A DNA stretch of 64,000 bases from Rhexocercosporidium sp. MPI-PUGE-AT-0058. Taxonomy: Eukaryota > Ascomycota > Leotiomycetes > Helotiales. A model generated the notes under the pieces. It was given only the letters and a program-made list of their open reading frames with translations. It was not told the DNA's origin and searched no databases. The DNA lies in the NCBI GenBank assembly GCA_020746875.1, contig JAGTJL010000005.1:1860001-1924000 (forward strand), in the 5' to 3' direction. Position numbers and translations under genes: made by a program. Position 1 is the stretch's first letter; the number at the start of each line of letters is the position of its first letter. This document shows, in pieces, positions 11,601 to 22,400 of this stretch.

Positions 11601-12224
11601 GAGAAGCAGTCACAGGCCGACCAGAAAAAGGCCAAATTCCACGATCCCCACGGTGATCACCTCACGTTGCTTAATGTGTACAACGGATGGAAACAGAATA
11701 AATTTGCGAATCCGTGGTGCTTCGAAAACTTCATTCAAGCCCGTTCAATGCGTCGCGCAAAGGATGTTCGTGATCAACTCGTCGGTATCATGGAAAGGTA
11801 CAAGCATTCTGTTGTTTCATGCGGCCGCAATACCCAGAAAGTCAGGCAAGCTTTATGCAGTGGGTTTTTCCGAAATTCTGCTCGAAAGGATCCTCAGGAG
11901 GGCTACAAGACCCTCATTGAAGGCACGCCAGTGTATTTGCACCCGAGCTCAGCCCTATTTGGGAAGCAGGCGGAATGGGTGATCTATCATACACTTGTTA
12001 TGACGAGCAAGGAGTACATGCACTACACAACTTCAATCGAACCGAAGTGGCTTGTTGAGGCAGCTCCATCGTTCTTCAAGGTTGCACCCACTGACAAATT
12101 GAGCAAGCGAAAGAAGGCTGAGAGAATTCAGCCACTGTATAACAAATTTGCTGCCGAGGATGATTGGAGACTTTCTTCACAGAAACGCCAAGGTAGAGGT
12201 GGTGGTGGTGGAACGTGGGGTTAA
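8607..12224 (+). CDS. PRP22: Pre-mRNA splicing factor, DEAH-box ATP-dependent RNA helicase Prp22/DHX8
   Basis: Single open frame of 1205 residues, the length expected for Prp22. In studied fungi Prp22 proofreads exon ligation and releases spliced mRNA from the spliceosome in the nucleus. The N-terminus carries the Prp22-specific leader (LESLELLSLVSKVTSELQNHLG, residues about 4-25). An SR/RS-rich tract spans about 155-225. An S1 RNA-binding domain begins near 237 (VYDGHVTGVKDFGAFV at 239) and runs to about 310. The helicase core has motif I GDTGSGKT at 564-571, motif II DEAH at 661-664, motif III SAT at 693-695 and motif VI QRAGRAGR at 862-869. The HA2 and OB-fold regions follow, and the protein ends in a Gly-rich tail. 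The S1 domain plus this leader separates Prp22 from Prp2, Prp16 and Prp43. No intron is needed, unusual among its multi-exon neighbours. All key helicase residues are intact. Confidence 0.97.
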   Translation: MDDLESLELLSLVSKVTSELQNHLGISDKTLAEFIIAQHSQCKSLEEFQTKLDSMGADFPQSLIESVDRLVRTMHPKFKGGRGMGEEQTANGSRKLEEKTKVFKGLAMPDMEIPWQDGARQESANGGGNPETDAIDDTLALLEGLESKARTEKPAPSSRKRSRSPNEDYDRGRSRKGKYRSRSRSVEERRPKKNGRAEEDEYGRSRNGHRSSRRRRDEDDPFRRPPTPDIDDVPINFKVYDGHVTGVKDFGAFVNIHGVKGKVDGLVHVSALVEGQRVNHPSDLVTRGQPVKVKIIKIEGSRIGLSMKDVDQESGRDLTPQARIQSGANMEQLGGAKDEYGLIDDKVLVFEGGMSNNSRRSKKRMTSPERWEIRQLIASGVVKASDYPDLDEEYNATLNGEGEMELEEDVDIELREEEPPFLAGQTKQSLELSPIRVVKAPDGSMNRAAMAGATLAKDRKELRSQEAQDKAAEEGSKVDLSAQWQDPMADPDEKKFASDLRSIKANPSNETIPEWKKATQSKDQSFGRRTDMTIKQQRESLPVYRFRSELIKAVHANQLLIVVGDTGSGKTTQLTQYLAEAGFANSGIIGCTQPRRVAAMSVAKRVAEEVGCELGQEVGYTIRFEDCTTSATKIKYMTDGMLQREILMDPDIKRYSVIMLDEAHERTISTDVLFALLKKTIKRRPDLKVIVTSATLDADKFSAYFNECPIFSIPGRTFPVEVMYSREPESDYLDAALVTVMQIHLTEPPGDILLFLTGQEEIDTSCEILFERMKALGPNVPELIILPVYSALPSEMQSKIFDPAPPGSRKVVIATNIAETSITIDHIYYVIDPGFVKQNAYDPKLGMDSLVITPISQAQAKQRAGRAGRTGPGKCFRLYTESAFQSEMLPTSIPEIQRQNLSHTILMLKAMGINDLLHFDFMDPPPTNTMLTALEELYALSALDDEGLLTRLGRKMADFPMEPSLAKVLIAAVDLGCSDEILSIVAMLSMPSVFYRPKEKQSQADQKKAKFHDPHGDHLTLLNVYNGWKQNKFANPWCFENFIQARSMRRAKDVRDQLVGIMERYKHSVVSCGRNTQKVRQALCSGFFRNSARKDPQEGYKTLIEGTPVYLHPSSALFGKQAEWVIYHTLVMTSKEYMHYTTSIEPKWLVEAAPSFFKVAPTDKLSKRKKAERIQPLYNKFAAEDDWRLSSQKRQGRGGGGGTWG

Positions 12225-12320
12225 TTCATGTAGCATGAAATGTAATTGATTGTTACACTAGATAATACGAATGTTATCGAACAACCCGCTCATCTCATAT
12301 TCAAGGATGTGGTATATCCC

Positions 12321-12763
12321 TTAGTAGTCTCCAGCTACCTGCTCATTAAGGCGCTTGTGAGCATCGTGCTTGGCTCGCTCTCTGTCGACGAAGCTGAGAC
12401 CTCTAGTTTCGAACTCTCTATCGATGAAAGCACCTGCAAAACCAGCGAGGATTTCCTTGGCCTCCGCGTGGCTTGCAGGCTTTCCATTCTCGGCGCAGTG
12501 CTTCTCGTATGCCTTGGCGGCCTATAGATGGCTCAATTAGCCAACTCCTTGCAAGAATGAATGACACTGCTGAGGCACAATTACCTCGTATGCAGCGGCG
12601 CCACCGATCAATTCATGCGAGATCTTTGCCTTGTGCTCGTCTGGGGTGTTTCTGTACTTCACGACAATCAGCAAAAAGGTTGATGGAATGAACGTCGAGC
12701 TTCGAAGTCAAATACCTCATCAAAGGCCTGGGCCTCATTGGATTCTCCTCCGAACCATCCCAT
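12321..12763 (-). CDS. CipC-like small protein (DUF3759 family)
   Basis: Exons complement(join(12321..12521,12585..12656,12716..12763)), 106 residues. Starts MGWFGGESNEAQAFDE, and the family core KISHELIGGAAAYEAAKAYE follows, then KEILAGFAGAFIDREFET, ending EQVAGDY. This matches the fungal CipC family, first noted as a concanamycin-induced protein in Aspergillus; the biochemical role is unknown. The second intron (63 nt) is orthodox: GTAATT ... CTATAG. The first (59 nt) has GTATTT but must end at AAG (GTGAAG/TAC) to keep frame. A CAG lies 5 nt further on but would break the frame, so either a rarer AAG acceptor is used or the first intron is slightly misplaced. Upstream of 12763 lies over 1 kb of promoter DNA. 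It is convergent with the Prp22 gene, with about 100 bp between the stops. Confidence 0.9.
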
Positions 12764-13958
12764 GATGAATAAGTGGAAATGTAGTGGTTGAGTATGAAAG
12801 ATTTGAAGTGGAAGTGGAAGCGTCGAGTTTAGGTCGTACCAATTGAGAAAGGAAGGGTGAAGATGAGAGAAGAGAATGGAAGAAAGACAAGAGCAGAGAA
12901 GAGGGGTAAAGAGGGGTTTTATTGGCGAAGTACCAAGTGTACGACCTACCCTTCGGCCCTCAGCCACCAATGCCGGCGAGGGACACCCTCTTCCAGGTTT
13001 CCAAGGTTTGGCCTGCTCCGAGGTACGCTTGCTATGCTAGGATTGGCTGGATTGGCTTCCAGCGGCAGTAACGGCAGCTGTTATGTACGTACCTAGGTGG
13101 AGGTTAGATAGAGGCTGTGACGAGGTTGACGTGGACCTTTCGTGGTGTTGGTTGCAACGGGTGCTATAAGTGGACGAGAGCACAGTATGTAGGGCCAGGG
13201 TTCCTGAGCCAAGAGAGCCAAGCGCAAAGAAGCTTTCTGGCCCGTGGACCCGCAACAGGGGGCAGGGCAACGTGGGGCATGGGCTCAGCTCATAAGTAAA
13301 GTCTCGAGTGAGATGGAGGAGGGAGTGGTGAGTGGCGAGTGGTGGGTACCTCTAAGTATCCCGGTACAGCAGTGGAATGCACTTTAATTACTACTTCGTA
13401 CGACTTGTATTCATGTTTGCCACCCCAATTCCGTCTCCCTCAAGCTGTCGTTTCGTCTTCGGCTCGTGTAGTGTTGTCCCGTGCCATATCATGGAACTAC
13501 ACTTCCAGTACAGTAAGCCTAGTTGCCTTCCTGCTGCTCTGCCTATTTTTTGTGGTTGGACATCTAGGGATCGGACTTGACACTCCGCTGAGTGGGTGGT
13601 AGGCATTACCCTGAGTGAGTCAGCCCGACATCTTGCCTACTTCTTGAGAATCCTCAATTCGATTCATGACAGAACTTCTGCAGAGCCTTGAAACTCGACT
13701 TATCTACCTGTCTAGCGCCTCATGGGACTTTTGCTGTGATCGTATTTCGAAGCTGGCTTTTGAGATCAGGTTTTCAATTGAAAGGCGACATTCCAGCTTT
13801 GAAACTTTCTCCTTCCCTCGAGAGCATCAAATCATTTGAGCTTGTGAGGATGAACAACCGTTGTATCGTTGATCGCGCTAAACAGTGCAACTAATAATAT
13901 ACCCATCATCTCTCCATCTACGATTTTGATACTTAGGAATATTGCATTGTGGCTAATA
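12764..13958. other. Intergenic: CipC-like gene promoter side, no supported gene
   Basis: Contains the leader and promoter of the CipC-like gene near 12,764-13,300. Short open frames (for example 13,339-13,602) share no motif with known proteins and overlap in several frames. Nothing further supported. Confidence 0.45.
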
Positions 13959-14331
13959 GTCTGTTCCCTTCCTGTTGGCACTCAGTCGCTTACAGTCTGG
14001 GAAAGCGAGTGTAGCCGGAAAGCAAGTGTCGCGCATACAAATTTTGTAAGCGAAAATTAAGAAAATTATTAACTCCTAAACTCAAATATACGTATTATAT
14101 AATAATTACAAAAAATATAAGAATAAAAAGTTAATAAATTAAAAGATTTACTTATATTATATTATAAATTTCAATTTTACTTATTTTACATCGCAATATG
14201 TAAAGAAAAGTAATATTATTAAGCAAAAAGATCCTTCCTAAACCTTTTATACGTGCGACACTTGCTTTCCAGCGACACTCGCTTTCACTGACTGTAAGCG
14301 AGAGCCCGCAGCTTCACACAGGGGAACCGAC
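13959..14331. mobile_element. 373-bp MITE with TA-flanked inverted repeats, in the gene-bearing arm
   Basis: The right end reads inwards GTCGGTTCCCCTGTGTGAAG, followed by a segment ending in GCTTACAGTC, GAAAGCGAGTGTCGC and GGAAAGCAAGTGTCGC. The left end (from 13959) has GTCTGTTCCC, then a diverged patch, then the same GCTTACAGTC ... GCGAGTGTAGC ... GGAAAGCAAGTGTCGCGC series. TA flanks both ends (13957-13958 and 14332-14333), inside a longer palindrome CTAATAGTC/GACTATTAG. The core from about 14,050 to 14,240 is very AT-rich. The ends match the 2.4-kb element at 57,484-59,930, so this is probably its non-autonomous derivative. It is too short to code for anything. Confidence 0.85.
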
Positions 14332-16295
14332 TATTAGTCCTGCGGCAAGATATATATCGGGACTCTGCATGTACTGGTCGTAGATCATACAGACACAGAC
14401 ACTGCACACAACACCGAGATGTCCCGGGGGTGAGTCAGGTGATCATCTCGTGATCTCATATCAGGCCAATCAAATGCATGATTGCTTGTTTCAAACGGAT
14501 ATGTGTCAACGGCCCCGGCCAAGGAAGCGAACTCCGGTCTGGATTGCACTGACTGCACCGGCTGCAATGGGCTGTGCCAAAACGGCGATATATATTTCTA
14601 CAGGTATTGCACCTAGTTGTGCCAGGTCCGCACTTCTTCCCTGGGTCTTGTAACGAAAGGACTGAGTGCTGAACAGCCACATACCTCGTTACGTCGCAGT
14701 CCCTGTTACCATTTACTTCTATAATTACCTAGCCACTCGATTGCCTCGGTAGTAGACGACATAGAGAACGGTTCAGAACTTCGCCGTTCGCCTGGGCGTG
14801 TATTTTCAAGTGGTATGTTTTCGAAACACTACCTAACTAGGTGTATACCGCCGTGGAGTTACCCAGCGTGCCTATACCCATCCAGCCTGCCCGCCCCAGA
14901 ACCGCCTGGACTTCGGGCCGTGGTAACTAGATGATGTGTTCGCCGCGGCTGCCGGGAGCCTGGGATGGGCTGGGCTGGGCTGTACAGGCAGGTGGCAGCG
15001 CGGTATGCCCGAGCAGAGCAGACAGCTGTGTTCGGAGCAGGCGAGGGAGGAGAGGAGAGGAACGGAGAGCAGAGGGTATGGAGAGGAGGCAAAGGGAATC
15101 GTTGGTGTCAGCGTCATGATTAATACGATGTCTACCTGGTTGGGCGACACCCAGATGCTACGAAAAATCCAAGTTCAATGTTGAGAGAATGCAACTTCAA
15201 TTGGACTGGACAAGTAATTAATTACCTCTATGTTTGAACAACAGGCACGACTGTCCGTACAAGTTCTCGGTTGAAAAATTCCACAGGATTGAACAGTTGT
15301 TGATTATTACGCCTGTGTCCGTCCTACCAGGCGTTGAGAACCAGCCCCCCACAACGCAGAGGCAGGAGTTAGCAGATCGTGTCCTCTCAAGGACTCGGAG
15401 GCTGATACAGTCCATTCATGACACTCTAGTGGCTAGGCGAGAAGATTGGCAATGCTTTGTTTTTTTTTCTTCCTTTGTTTTCCTTTGTTGGGACATGGCG
15501 TCTTGGAAAGGGAAGAACGGTACAGGAGGCTTCCTTGGCTATAGATAATGGACAGAGTTGAGCAAACATTTTTATTATCTCCACATTACTGAGGGCTCAA
15601 CCCTGTTGTGCTTTTCTGGCCTTCCCTTATCGATCCAATGATGCCGCCTCAAGAACGACTTCCGCTTCGTTCGCTGGAAGCGTATCCTATCCCGCGTTCT
15701 AGATCTCTGCTTCTGGTTCTTCTTTGGAGGGGAGGATAGATGGATAGTTGATTTGTGTCGTCGCTTGCTGTACTGTAGGTAGGATTGCCAGGGATCTCCC
15801 ACGCCACGCCTGATAACAGAAGTCCCCGAGCCCGAGTCCCCTGCCCTCCTCTCCTCACCTCCCTGCAGGTGCCCTCCCCACCAATAACATCCTTATCTTC
15901 TGACCGCATGTATGGCTATTGGCTCGAGTGCTGACATCCTCATCCTCATCCTCATCCCCATCTTCACAACCCTCTCGATAGCCTGCCGCGTGCTGCCTGT
16001 GAAGTCGAAGGCGGTTTTTCATCAGTGCCTCGCACTAGGCCGCGGCGCATCTGTCTTTAATCTCTTATCTCATCGTCTCATGTCTCATGTGCTCTTGTTA
16101 TTAACATCAACACTTTCGTACAGGTATAAGAAAGCATAAGGTGCCCCTTCTCTCAACAGACCCCTCGGACACCTTGTAGCTTCGACGCCGTACACACACC
16201 TCACACAACTCAACTTGTTTTGCCAGGCGTTGATTCGACCCTATTAAATCCCCGCCAAAGCTCCAAAGCTTCCCATCCCACCCCACCCAACCAAC
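14332..16295. other. Intergenic region and permease promoter
   Basis: Almost 2 kb without a gene that I can support. Open frames around 14,872-15,548 and 15,575-15,909 overlap on both strands, lack motifs and do not splice together. The last few hundred bases are CT-rich, typical of a fungal core promoter and leader. The CCAACATGGC context at 16,290-16,299 is a good start-site context for the permease. Confidence 0.45.
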
Positions 16296-18691
16296 ATGGC
16301 TGACGATGAGAAAAAGGGGGTTTCTCCAGCCACCTCCGCTTTTGACACGCCCGTCTCAGAAGGGCAAGTAGTCAAGAGACGCTTTCCTGGCTTCAGTCTC
16401 GCGGTTCGTCAAGAGGAGAGCAGTTTTGCGACTACTAAGAGTGCCTCCAATGCCGATTTTGATCCGATTCCTCCCTCCAAGCGGACATGGAACTGGGGCG
16501 CCTATGTAGCCTATTGGATGGCCGATGCTTGGGCTGTCAGTAACTGGGAAGTCGGTGAGTTTGGAGTCCTCCTCGATATTCTACCTTATTCCTATCCTTC
16601 TCGGAAGAGGTGCTAAACCCTTTTATATAGCTTCCTCGATGATCGCCGTTGGTCTTGATTGGAAAATGGCAATTGGTGCTTGTGTACTTGGCAATACTAT
16701 TATGGGTTTGGTCATTACGGTCAATGGTCGTATGGGTGCAATTGTTGGTGTATTCTTCCTCATAGCGCTAAGCGAAACTGACTTTTGGTAGCTTCACACT
16801 CCGTTTCCCGTCCTCTCGCGCATGCCATTCGGATACTACTTCAGTTACTTCGTTGTGCTATCTCGATGTGTGCTTGCCATCGTTTGGCTCGGGTCGGTCT
16901 GCCCTGCTGATCACTTCACCTCCCAGAAGACTAATTGTACGCAGTGTTCAAACAACAACCGGTGGGCAATGCATGTCTGTCTTGCTCACGGCCATTTGGC
17001 CAAGCTTCGCGAACATTCCAAATCACATCCCTGAGGATCAAGGAATTAGTACGTCGGGAATGATTGGCTTTCTACTCTACTTTCTCCTTCAGTTACCGTT
17101 CTTGTGCATCCCATACACCAAGGTATTTCTCTCCAACCGACTCCTTGTCACCAAATTAACGTCACCAAGGTTCAATACTTCTTCGCCTTCAAGAGTGTCA
17201 TCGCCCCGGTATGTCTTACGTCTCTACGGAACTCTCCTGGCGGGAAAACTACAGGTTCACATATTAACGTAGTAGTTTAGATCTGTTTTCTTGCGATCTT
17301 CGGTGATACTCTGCGCAGGGCTGGTGGTACCATCAGCAACAGTTCGGTCATTACTGAGGTTGGTGCCCTTCCTCCCCCAGTGTCTAGGGGGCCAGATGGG
17401 AAGTTTCGCTTTGGGTCGCAGGATACTTAGACTCCGATCGGCTCTTTGGACAAGACATTGAATCAATTCTAACACGTTAAATAGGGCACCACGAAAGCAG
17501 GGTCGGCTCTGACATGGGCTTTCTTTGCCAGTAAGCAATTGCTCCAAATCACTGCCAACTCCCTCTGATCATACTTTTTTTTCGTAGACCTCAACGGAGT
17601 CCTTGGAAATTATGCAACCTTAGGATTGAACATTGCAGATTTCTCCAGATATGCAGACAAGCCTAGTGCACAGAATGTCCAGGCCTTGGTCATACCATGT
17701 ATCTTCACAGTGGTTGGTTTGCTTGGAATATTCACTGCCGCAGCCGCCGAGACGGCATACGGCCATATTATCTGGAACCCCATCGAAATCATTGAGCTAT
17801 GGATGGAGTCAGGATCCCACGGAGGCCGCGCTGCAGCCGCTTTTGCTGCCATCGGCTTGATTATTGTCACTCTTGGTATCAACATCTCGGCCAACTCCAT
17901 TAGCGCAGCCAATGATTTGATGGCGTTCTGCCCGAAATACATCAATATCCGCAGAGGTCAACTGCTCGCTGCTGTCATTGGCAGTTGGGCATTCGTTCCG
18001 TGGAAGATCCTCGCATCAGCAGCCAAATTCCTCGCGTTCCTTGGAGGGTATACTATCTTCTTGGGGCCAATGACCTCTATTCTCATGACTGAGTCCGTCC
18101 CCTGCAATCCTGCCTTCCACCTATATGACTACTGACCCATGTTTGTCCTCCATAGCTACTTCATCGTTCGGCGCGGCAATGTTTCAGTACCGGACATGTA
18201 CAACTTTCATGGTATTTACCGCTACTCGCCCAAATATGCTACCAACTGGCGGGCCGTCGCCGCCTTTTTCATTGGCTGCGTTCCACCCCTTCCTGGCTTC
18301 GTGAACAACATAGTCGTCGCGGGTTTGAGTAAGACCAGCATTTCAGTCGGTGGTCAGCACCTGTAAGTCTCTTCGTTTACCTGATACCGCAACCGGCTCT
18401 ATACAAAGACATTGCCGAGCGGACGTTATCAGGGAAGCCAAATTTCGATTCGAGCAAATTCTAATTCGCACGTCCAACAGCTTCGCTATCGGTTATGTCT
18501 ATTCCTTCTTGTCGGCAGGAGTCTTCTATTGGCTCTTCAATCGATTTTTCCCACACACCGAGTCTATCATGGACCACCCCGAGACAGGTGAAGATATCAT
18601 TGCTGCCAATGATGTCAAGAACGTAGAGAAGAAACGAGCGGATAGGGCTGCTCGCAAGACGAGTATGTTTACCCGCGCTTTCGAGGTTTGA
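16296..18691 (+). CDS. NCS1-family permease, uracil/allantoin (Fur) subfamily
   Basis: Plasma-membrane nucleobase/allantoin:H+ symporter of the nucleobase-cation-symporter-1 family. Ten exons: join(16296..16554,16631..16743,16792..16892,16945..17122,17170..17208,17281..17358,17485..17530,17588..18092,18156..18362,18481..18691), 1737 nt, 578 residues, a normal family length. The frame holds across all nine introns. Family signatures in order: NWGAYVAYWMADAW (first membrane segment), MGLVITVNGRMGA, TPFPVLSRMPFGYYFSYFVV, VQTTTGGQC, LTWAFFANLNGVLGNYATLG followed by NIADFSRYA (substrate-site region), a GINISANSISAANDL motif, YFIVRRG and a final SFAIGYVYSFLSAG segment. The C-terminus is Lys/Arg/Glu-rich and cytosolic. 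Several donors are unusual (GTTGGT twice, GTCGGT, GTCCGT) and one acceptor is AAG. I cannot tell uracil from allantoin or another substrate from sequence alone. Confidence 0.9.
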
Positions 18692-19211
18692 GGATCTAGC
18701 ATGACTAGCTTGCGTGGATATTGTCACTTGAGAGCGTATGATTGCAGTGCGGGCAGCGGCAGAGCAGCCTCCCCGCGGCGTATACTGATCATGGTGCACC
18801 TCCACCCGCTCAAGCTGAGTTTGTATCTTGGGCTGTGTCGCTTTTTTTGGAGACATTGAACGTCGTACATTGCAGCTTTCGCGCGGTAGTATCCTAGAGG
18901 AGGATTTGGGACATGCTATAAAAATATTAATCACTTCTAGGAACCCCTTTACCGCCCTCGTGAATCACTCCGGTATACTCGAGCCTGCCTGCACTACATG
19001 AGCTGATAAGAGTATGACTAGACTCAAATGTTCGGTATTATTTTTCGCTTTGAAACCTTAGAAAAGCACTCCTCGAGGTAATTCCTCGAGGTGCCCTGTA
19101 ATTACAGCGTATTACACGCTAAAGAAAAAAGACTCATACGCCGAAGAAGAGTAGATTTCTTTGCTAAGAGCCTTATTTCGTGAAGCGAGGTGTGTGTGGA
19201 GACAAGGTAAA
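18692..19211. other. Boundary between gene-bearing DNA and AT-rich repeat tract
   Basis: After the permease stop the sequence keeps normal composition to about 18,960-19,050 and then turns abruptly AT-rich. At 19,067-19,094 two CCTCGAGG palindromes lie side by side. Similar CTCGAGGTAGAC...AGGAGTACTC sequence recurs inside both copies of the 1458-bp repeat that follows. This suggests that 19,050-19,211 is a fragment of the same repeat family. No gene seen. Confidence 0.6.
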
Positions 19212-22127
19212 GGTAACTTCAATATTAATCTCTTTAAAGAAGTAAATACAGGGCTTTATAATAGAGACTTTCGAGACATATATACCTTTTGTATTTCCTC
19301 GCTCTTTTATTTCTCTTTCCCTTTTTCTTTTATTTTCTAAGTACCTTTCTCTTTCGTAGTCTTTCCTCGTAGTCTTAAGTCCTCTCGTAGTCTTCCCTTA
19401 TAGTCTTCTTTTATAATCTCCCTTTATAATCTTCTCTTATAATTTATCTTTATAATCTTTTATAATCTTCTTTTATAATCTTATAATTTACTTTTATAAT
19501 TTATTATTATTATTATTAATAAACGCCGAAATCGAAAAGCTCTTTTTCTTATATAATCTTCTTCTTAATCTTATTACGTATTATCTTACTCTTACGGCAA
19601 ATCGAGACCCGCCGCTCTTATTTAATAGTTTTATATAAGTTACTACTCGAGGTAGACTTTAAGGAGTGCTCTTCTAAGGAAATCACATAAGGAATAATAA
19701 TTAGCTAAATATAATAGGTTTATGTTAATATTTAATCGTATATAATAGCTATAAGGAAAGCATTTAGCGGACTAGCAATTAAGTTATACGACTCGTAAAG
19801 ACTAGCCTTTCTAGCACTTATCTTTTAGTTTATATAAAGGATTAAATTAAGCGGTTTTAATAATAAAACTAAGCGTAATACTACTTAAAGTATTAATATT
19901 AATATAATTATAATTAATTGCCGTAATTTGACTTATAAACGGTATAACGGCATTAAGAATACGCTAATAGTTTATACGACTACTAAAGTACTTAATATTA
20001 GAATTCATATTAAGATAATAAATATATAATTAAAAAGCACGCGGATAAAGTATCGTCTCGTCTCGAGAGTAATTAATAGCTTTATATAACAAAAGAAAAC
20101 AAGATAAGGTATATATTAATATTTATATTAGCGTAACGAATATAGCGTTAGCAGCGTCTTTAGGAGTAAATATAATAGCGCAGCTAATAAAAATAAGACT
20201 TTTGCTAAAGACAATAAGTAAGTCGCAAGTCGTAATATAAATTATTACGACAGTAATATTTATAAAAGCGACGGTAATAAAAATAACAATAAAAGTGAAT
20301 CGGAAAGGTATTTTAAAAGTAATATTTAAACTTAAAATTAATATTAATACTTTTTAATCGAGTCTTAAAGATATTAATAAACGTAATTATTATATATTAC
20401 GAAAGACGCTTATAAGTAACTTAAAGATATTAACAAATATTAATAAATATAATTATTATATATTATAAAAAAAGCTTATAAGTAATATAAAAGAATAATT
20501 AAATAAAATATAATTAAATTAAATAAAATAACGATTAAGTTAAGGAACTTTATTTATCTTTTATATAATTTTATAATAAAGACGTTTTATAAGCTAATTC
20601 TAATAATAACTTAGTCTTTAATATTTATTCCGTTCTATGAATATATAATAATTCGCTATATACTTAAAGGGTAACTTTAATATTAATCTTTTTAAAGAAG
20701 TAAATACGAGGCTTTATAATAAAGACTTTCGAGATATATATACTTTTTATATTTTCTTACTTTTTTATTTCTCTTCCTTTTTTTCTTTTATTTTTTAAAT
20801 ACTTTTCTCTTTTATAATCTCTTTTTATAATCTTAAGTCCTCTTATAATCTTCTCTCGTAATCTTCTTTTATAATTTCTTTTTATAATTTTCTCTTATAA
20901 TTTATCCTTATAATCTTTTATAATCTTCTTTTATAATTTTATAATTTATTTTTATAATTTATTATTATTATTATTAATAAACGCCGAAATCGAAAAGCTC
21001 TTTTTTTTATATAATTTTCTTCTTAATCTTATTACGTATTATCTTATTCTTACGGCAAATCAAGACTCGCCGCCTTTATTTAATAGTTTTATATAAGTTA
21101 CTACTCGAGGTAGACCTCGAGGAGTACTCTTTTAAGGAAATTATATAAGGAATAATAATTAATTAAATATAATAAGTTTATATTAATATTTAATTATATA
21201 TAATAATTATAAGAAAAGCATTTAGCGGACTAGCAGTTAAGTTATACAACTCGTAAAAACTAGCTTTTTTAATACTTATCTTTTAATTTATATAAAAGAT
21301 TAAATTAAGCGGTTTTAATAATAAAACCAAGCGTAATATTACTTAAAATATTAATATTAATATAATTATAATTAATTGCCGTAATTTAATTTATAAGCGG
21401 TATAACGGCATTAAGAATACGCTAATAACTTATACGACCGCTAAAGTACTTAGTATTAGAATTCATATTAAAATAGTAAATATATAACTAAGAAGCATGC
21501 GGACAAAGTATCGTTTCGTCTCGAAGGTAATTGATAACTTCGTATAATAAAGGAAAACAAGATAAAGTATATATTAATATTTATATTAACGTAATAAATA
21601 CAGCGTTGATAGCGTTTTCGGGAGTAAATGCAATAGCGCAGCTAATAAGGACAAGACCTTTATTAAGGACGATAAATAAGTCGTAAGTCGTAGTATAAAT
21701 TATTACGGCAATAGCGTTTATAAAGGCAACGGTAATAAGGATAACGGTAAAAGTAAATCGGAAAAGTATTTTAAAAATAATATTTAAATTTAAAGTTAAT
21801 ATTAATATCTTTTAATCGAGTCTTGAAGATATTAGTAAACGTAATTATTATATATTACGAAAGACGCTTATAAGTAACTTAAAAATATTAGTAAATACTA
21901 ATAAATATAATTACTATATATTATAAAAGAAGCTTATAAGTAATATAAGGAGATAATTAAATAAAATATGATTAAATTAAATAAGATAATAATTAAGTTA
22001 AGAAACTTTGTTTATCTCTTATATAGTTTTATAATAAAGACGTTTTATAAGTTAATTCTAATAATAACTTAGTCTTTAATATTCATCCCGTTCTGTGAAT
22101 ATATAATGATTCGCTGTATACTTAAAG
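19212..22127. repeat. Head-to-tail tandem duplication, two 1458-bp units, both RIP-mutated
   Basis: Unit 1 starts GGTAACTTCAATATTAATC at 19,212 and unit 2 starts GGTAACTTTAATATTAATC at 20,670. Both end with TTCGCTRTATACTTAAAG, at about 20,669 and 22,126. The units align without large gaps and differ mainly by C/T and G/A changes. Each contains a run of short CTTTTATAATC-type repeats near its start (for example 19,360-19,500); these look like RIP-decayed CTCGTAGTC repeats. Each also has a relic coding-like stretch further in with many stops. I do not recognise the protein. They could be internal parts of a retroelement or an unknown repeat. Confidence 0.85.
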
Positions 22128-22400
22128 AAAGGCCATGCCGATAATATTCACTATTTCATTCGATTCGCCGCAAGATATTAATGTAGACGAGTTATAGCTG
22201 AAACTTTTACCCCCCAGGAGCTGCTTGTAACGTACGGTTAAGCTGGTGTTGTTCGAGAGTGCGAAGGTAAGTGGGTGTTACAGCTACGGCTGGAACAGGT
22301 GACATAGCCTTAAGGCTCGGCAAGTTAACCCCGCCTGGGATTGGCTATGAATAAATAAGCTATGGGTCACGGGATGAATTATTCGGACTCCTTAAGTTTA
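22128..22400. other. GC-richer island between RIP-mutated blocks
   Basis: This stretch keeps normal CA and TG content (for example CAGGAGCTGCTTG, GGCTGGAACAGGTGACATAG, CCCCGCCTGGGATTGGC), unlike everything around it. It has no open frame of note. It could be a short solo-LTR fragment or unique DNA below the length that RIP recognises. I cannot identify it. Confidence 0.5.

Noticed and set aside
14872..15548. Several 60-104 codon frames as a possible small gene
   Set aside because: Overlapping on both strands, no recognisable domain, no consistent intron model; one includes a simple poly-T run.
17257..17945. Minus-strand frames over the permease
   Set aside because: Antisense shadows of membrane-segment codons.
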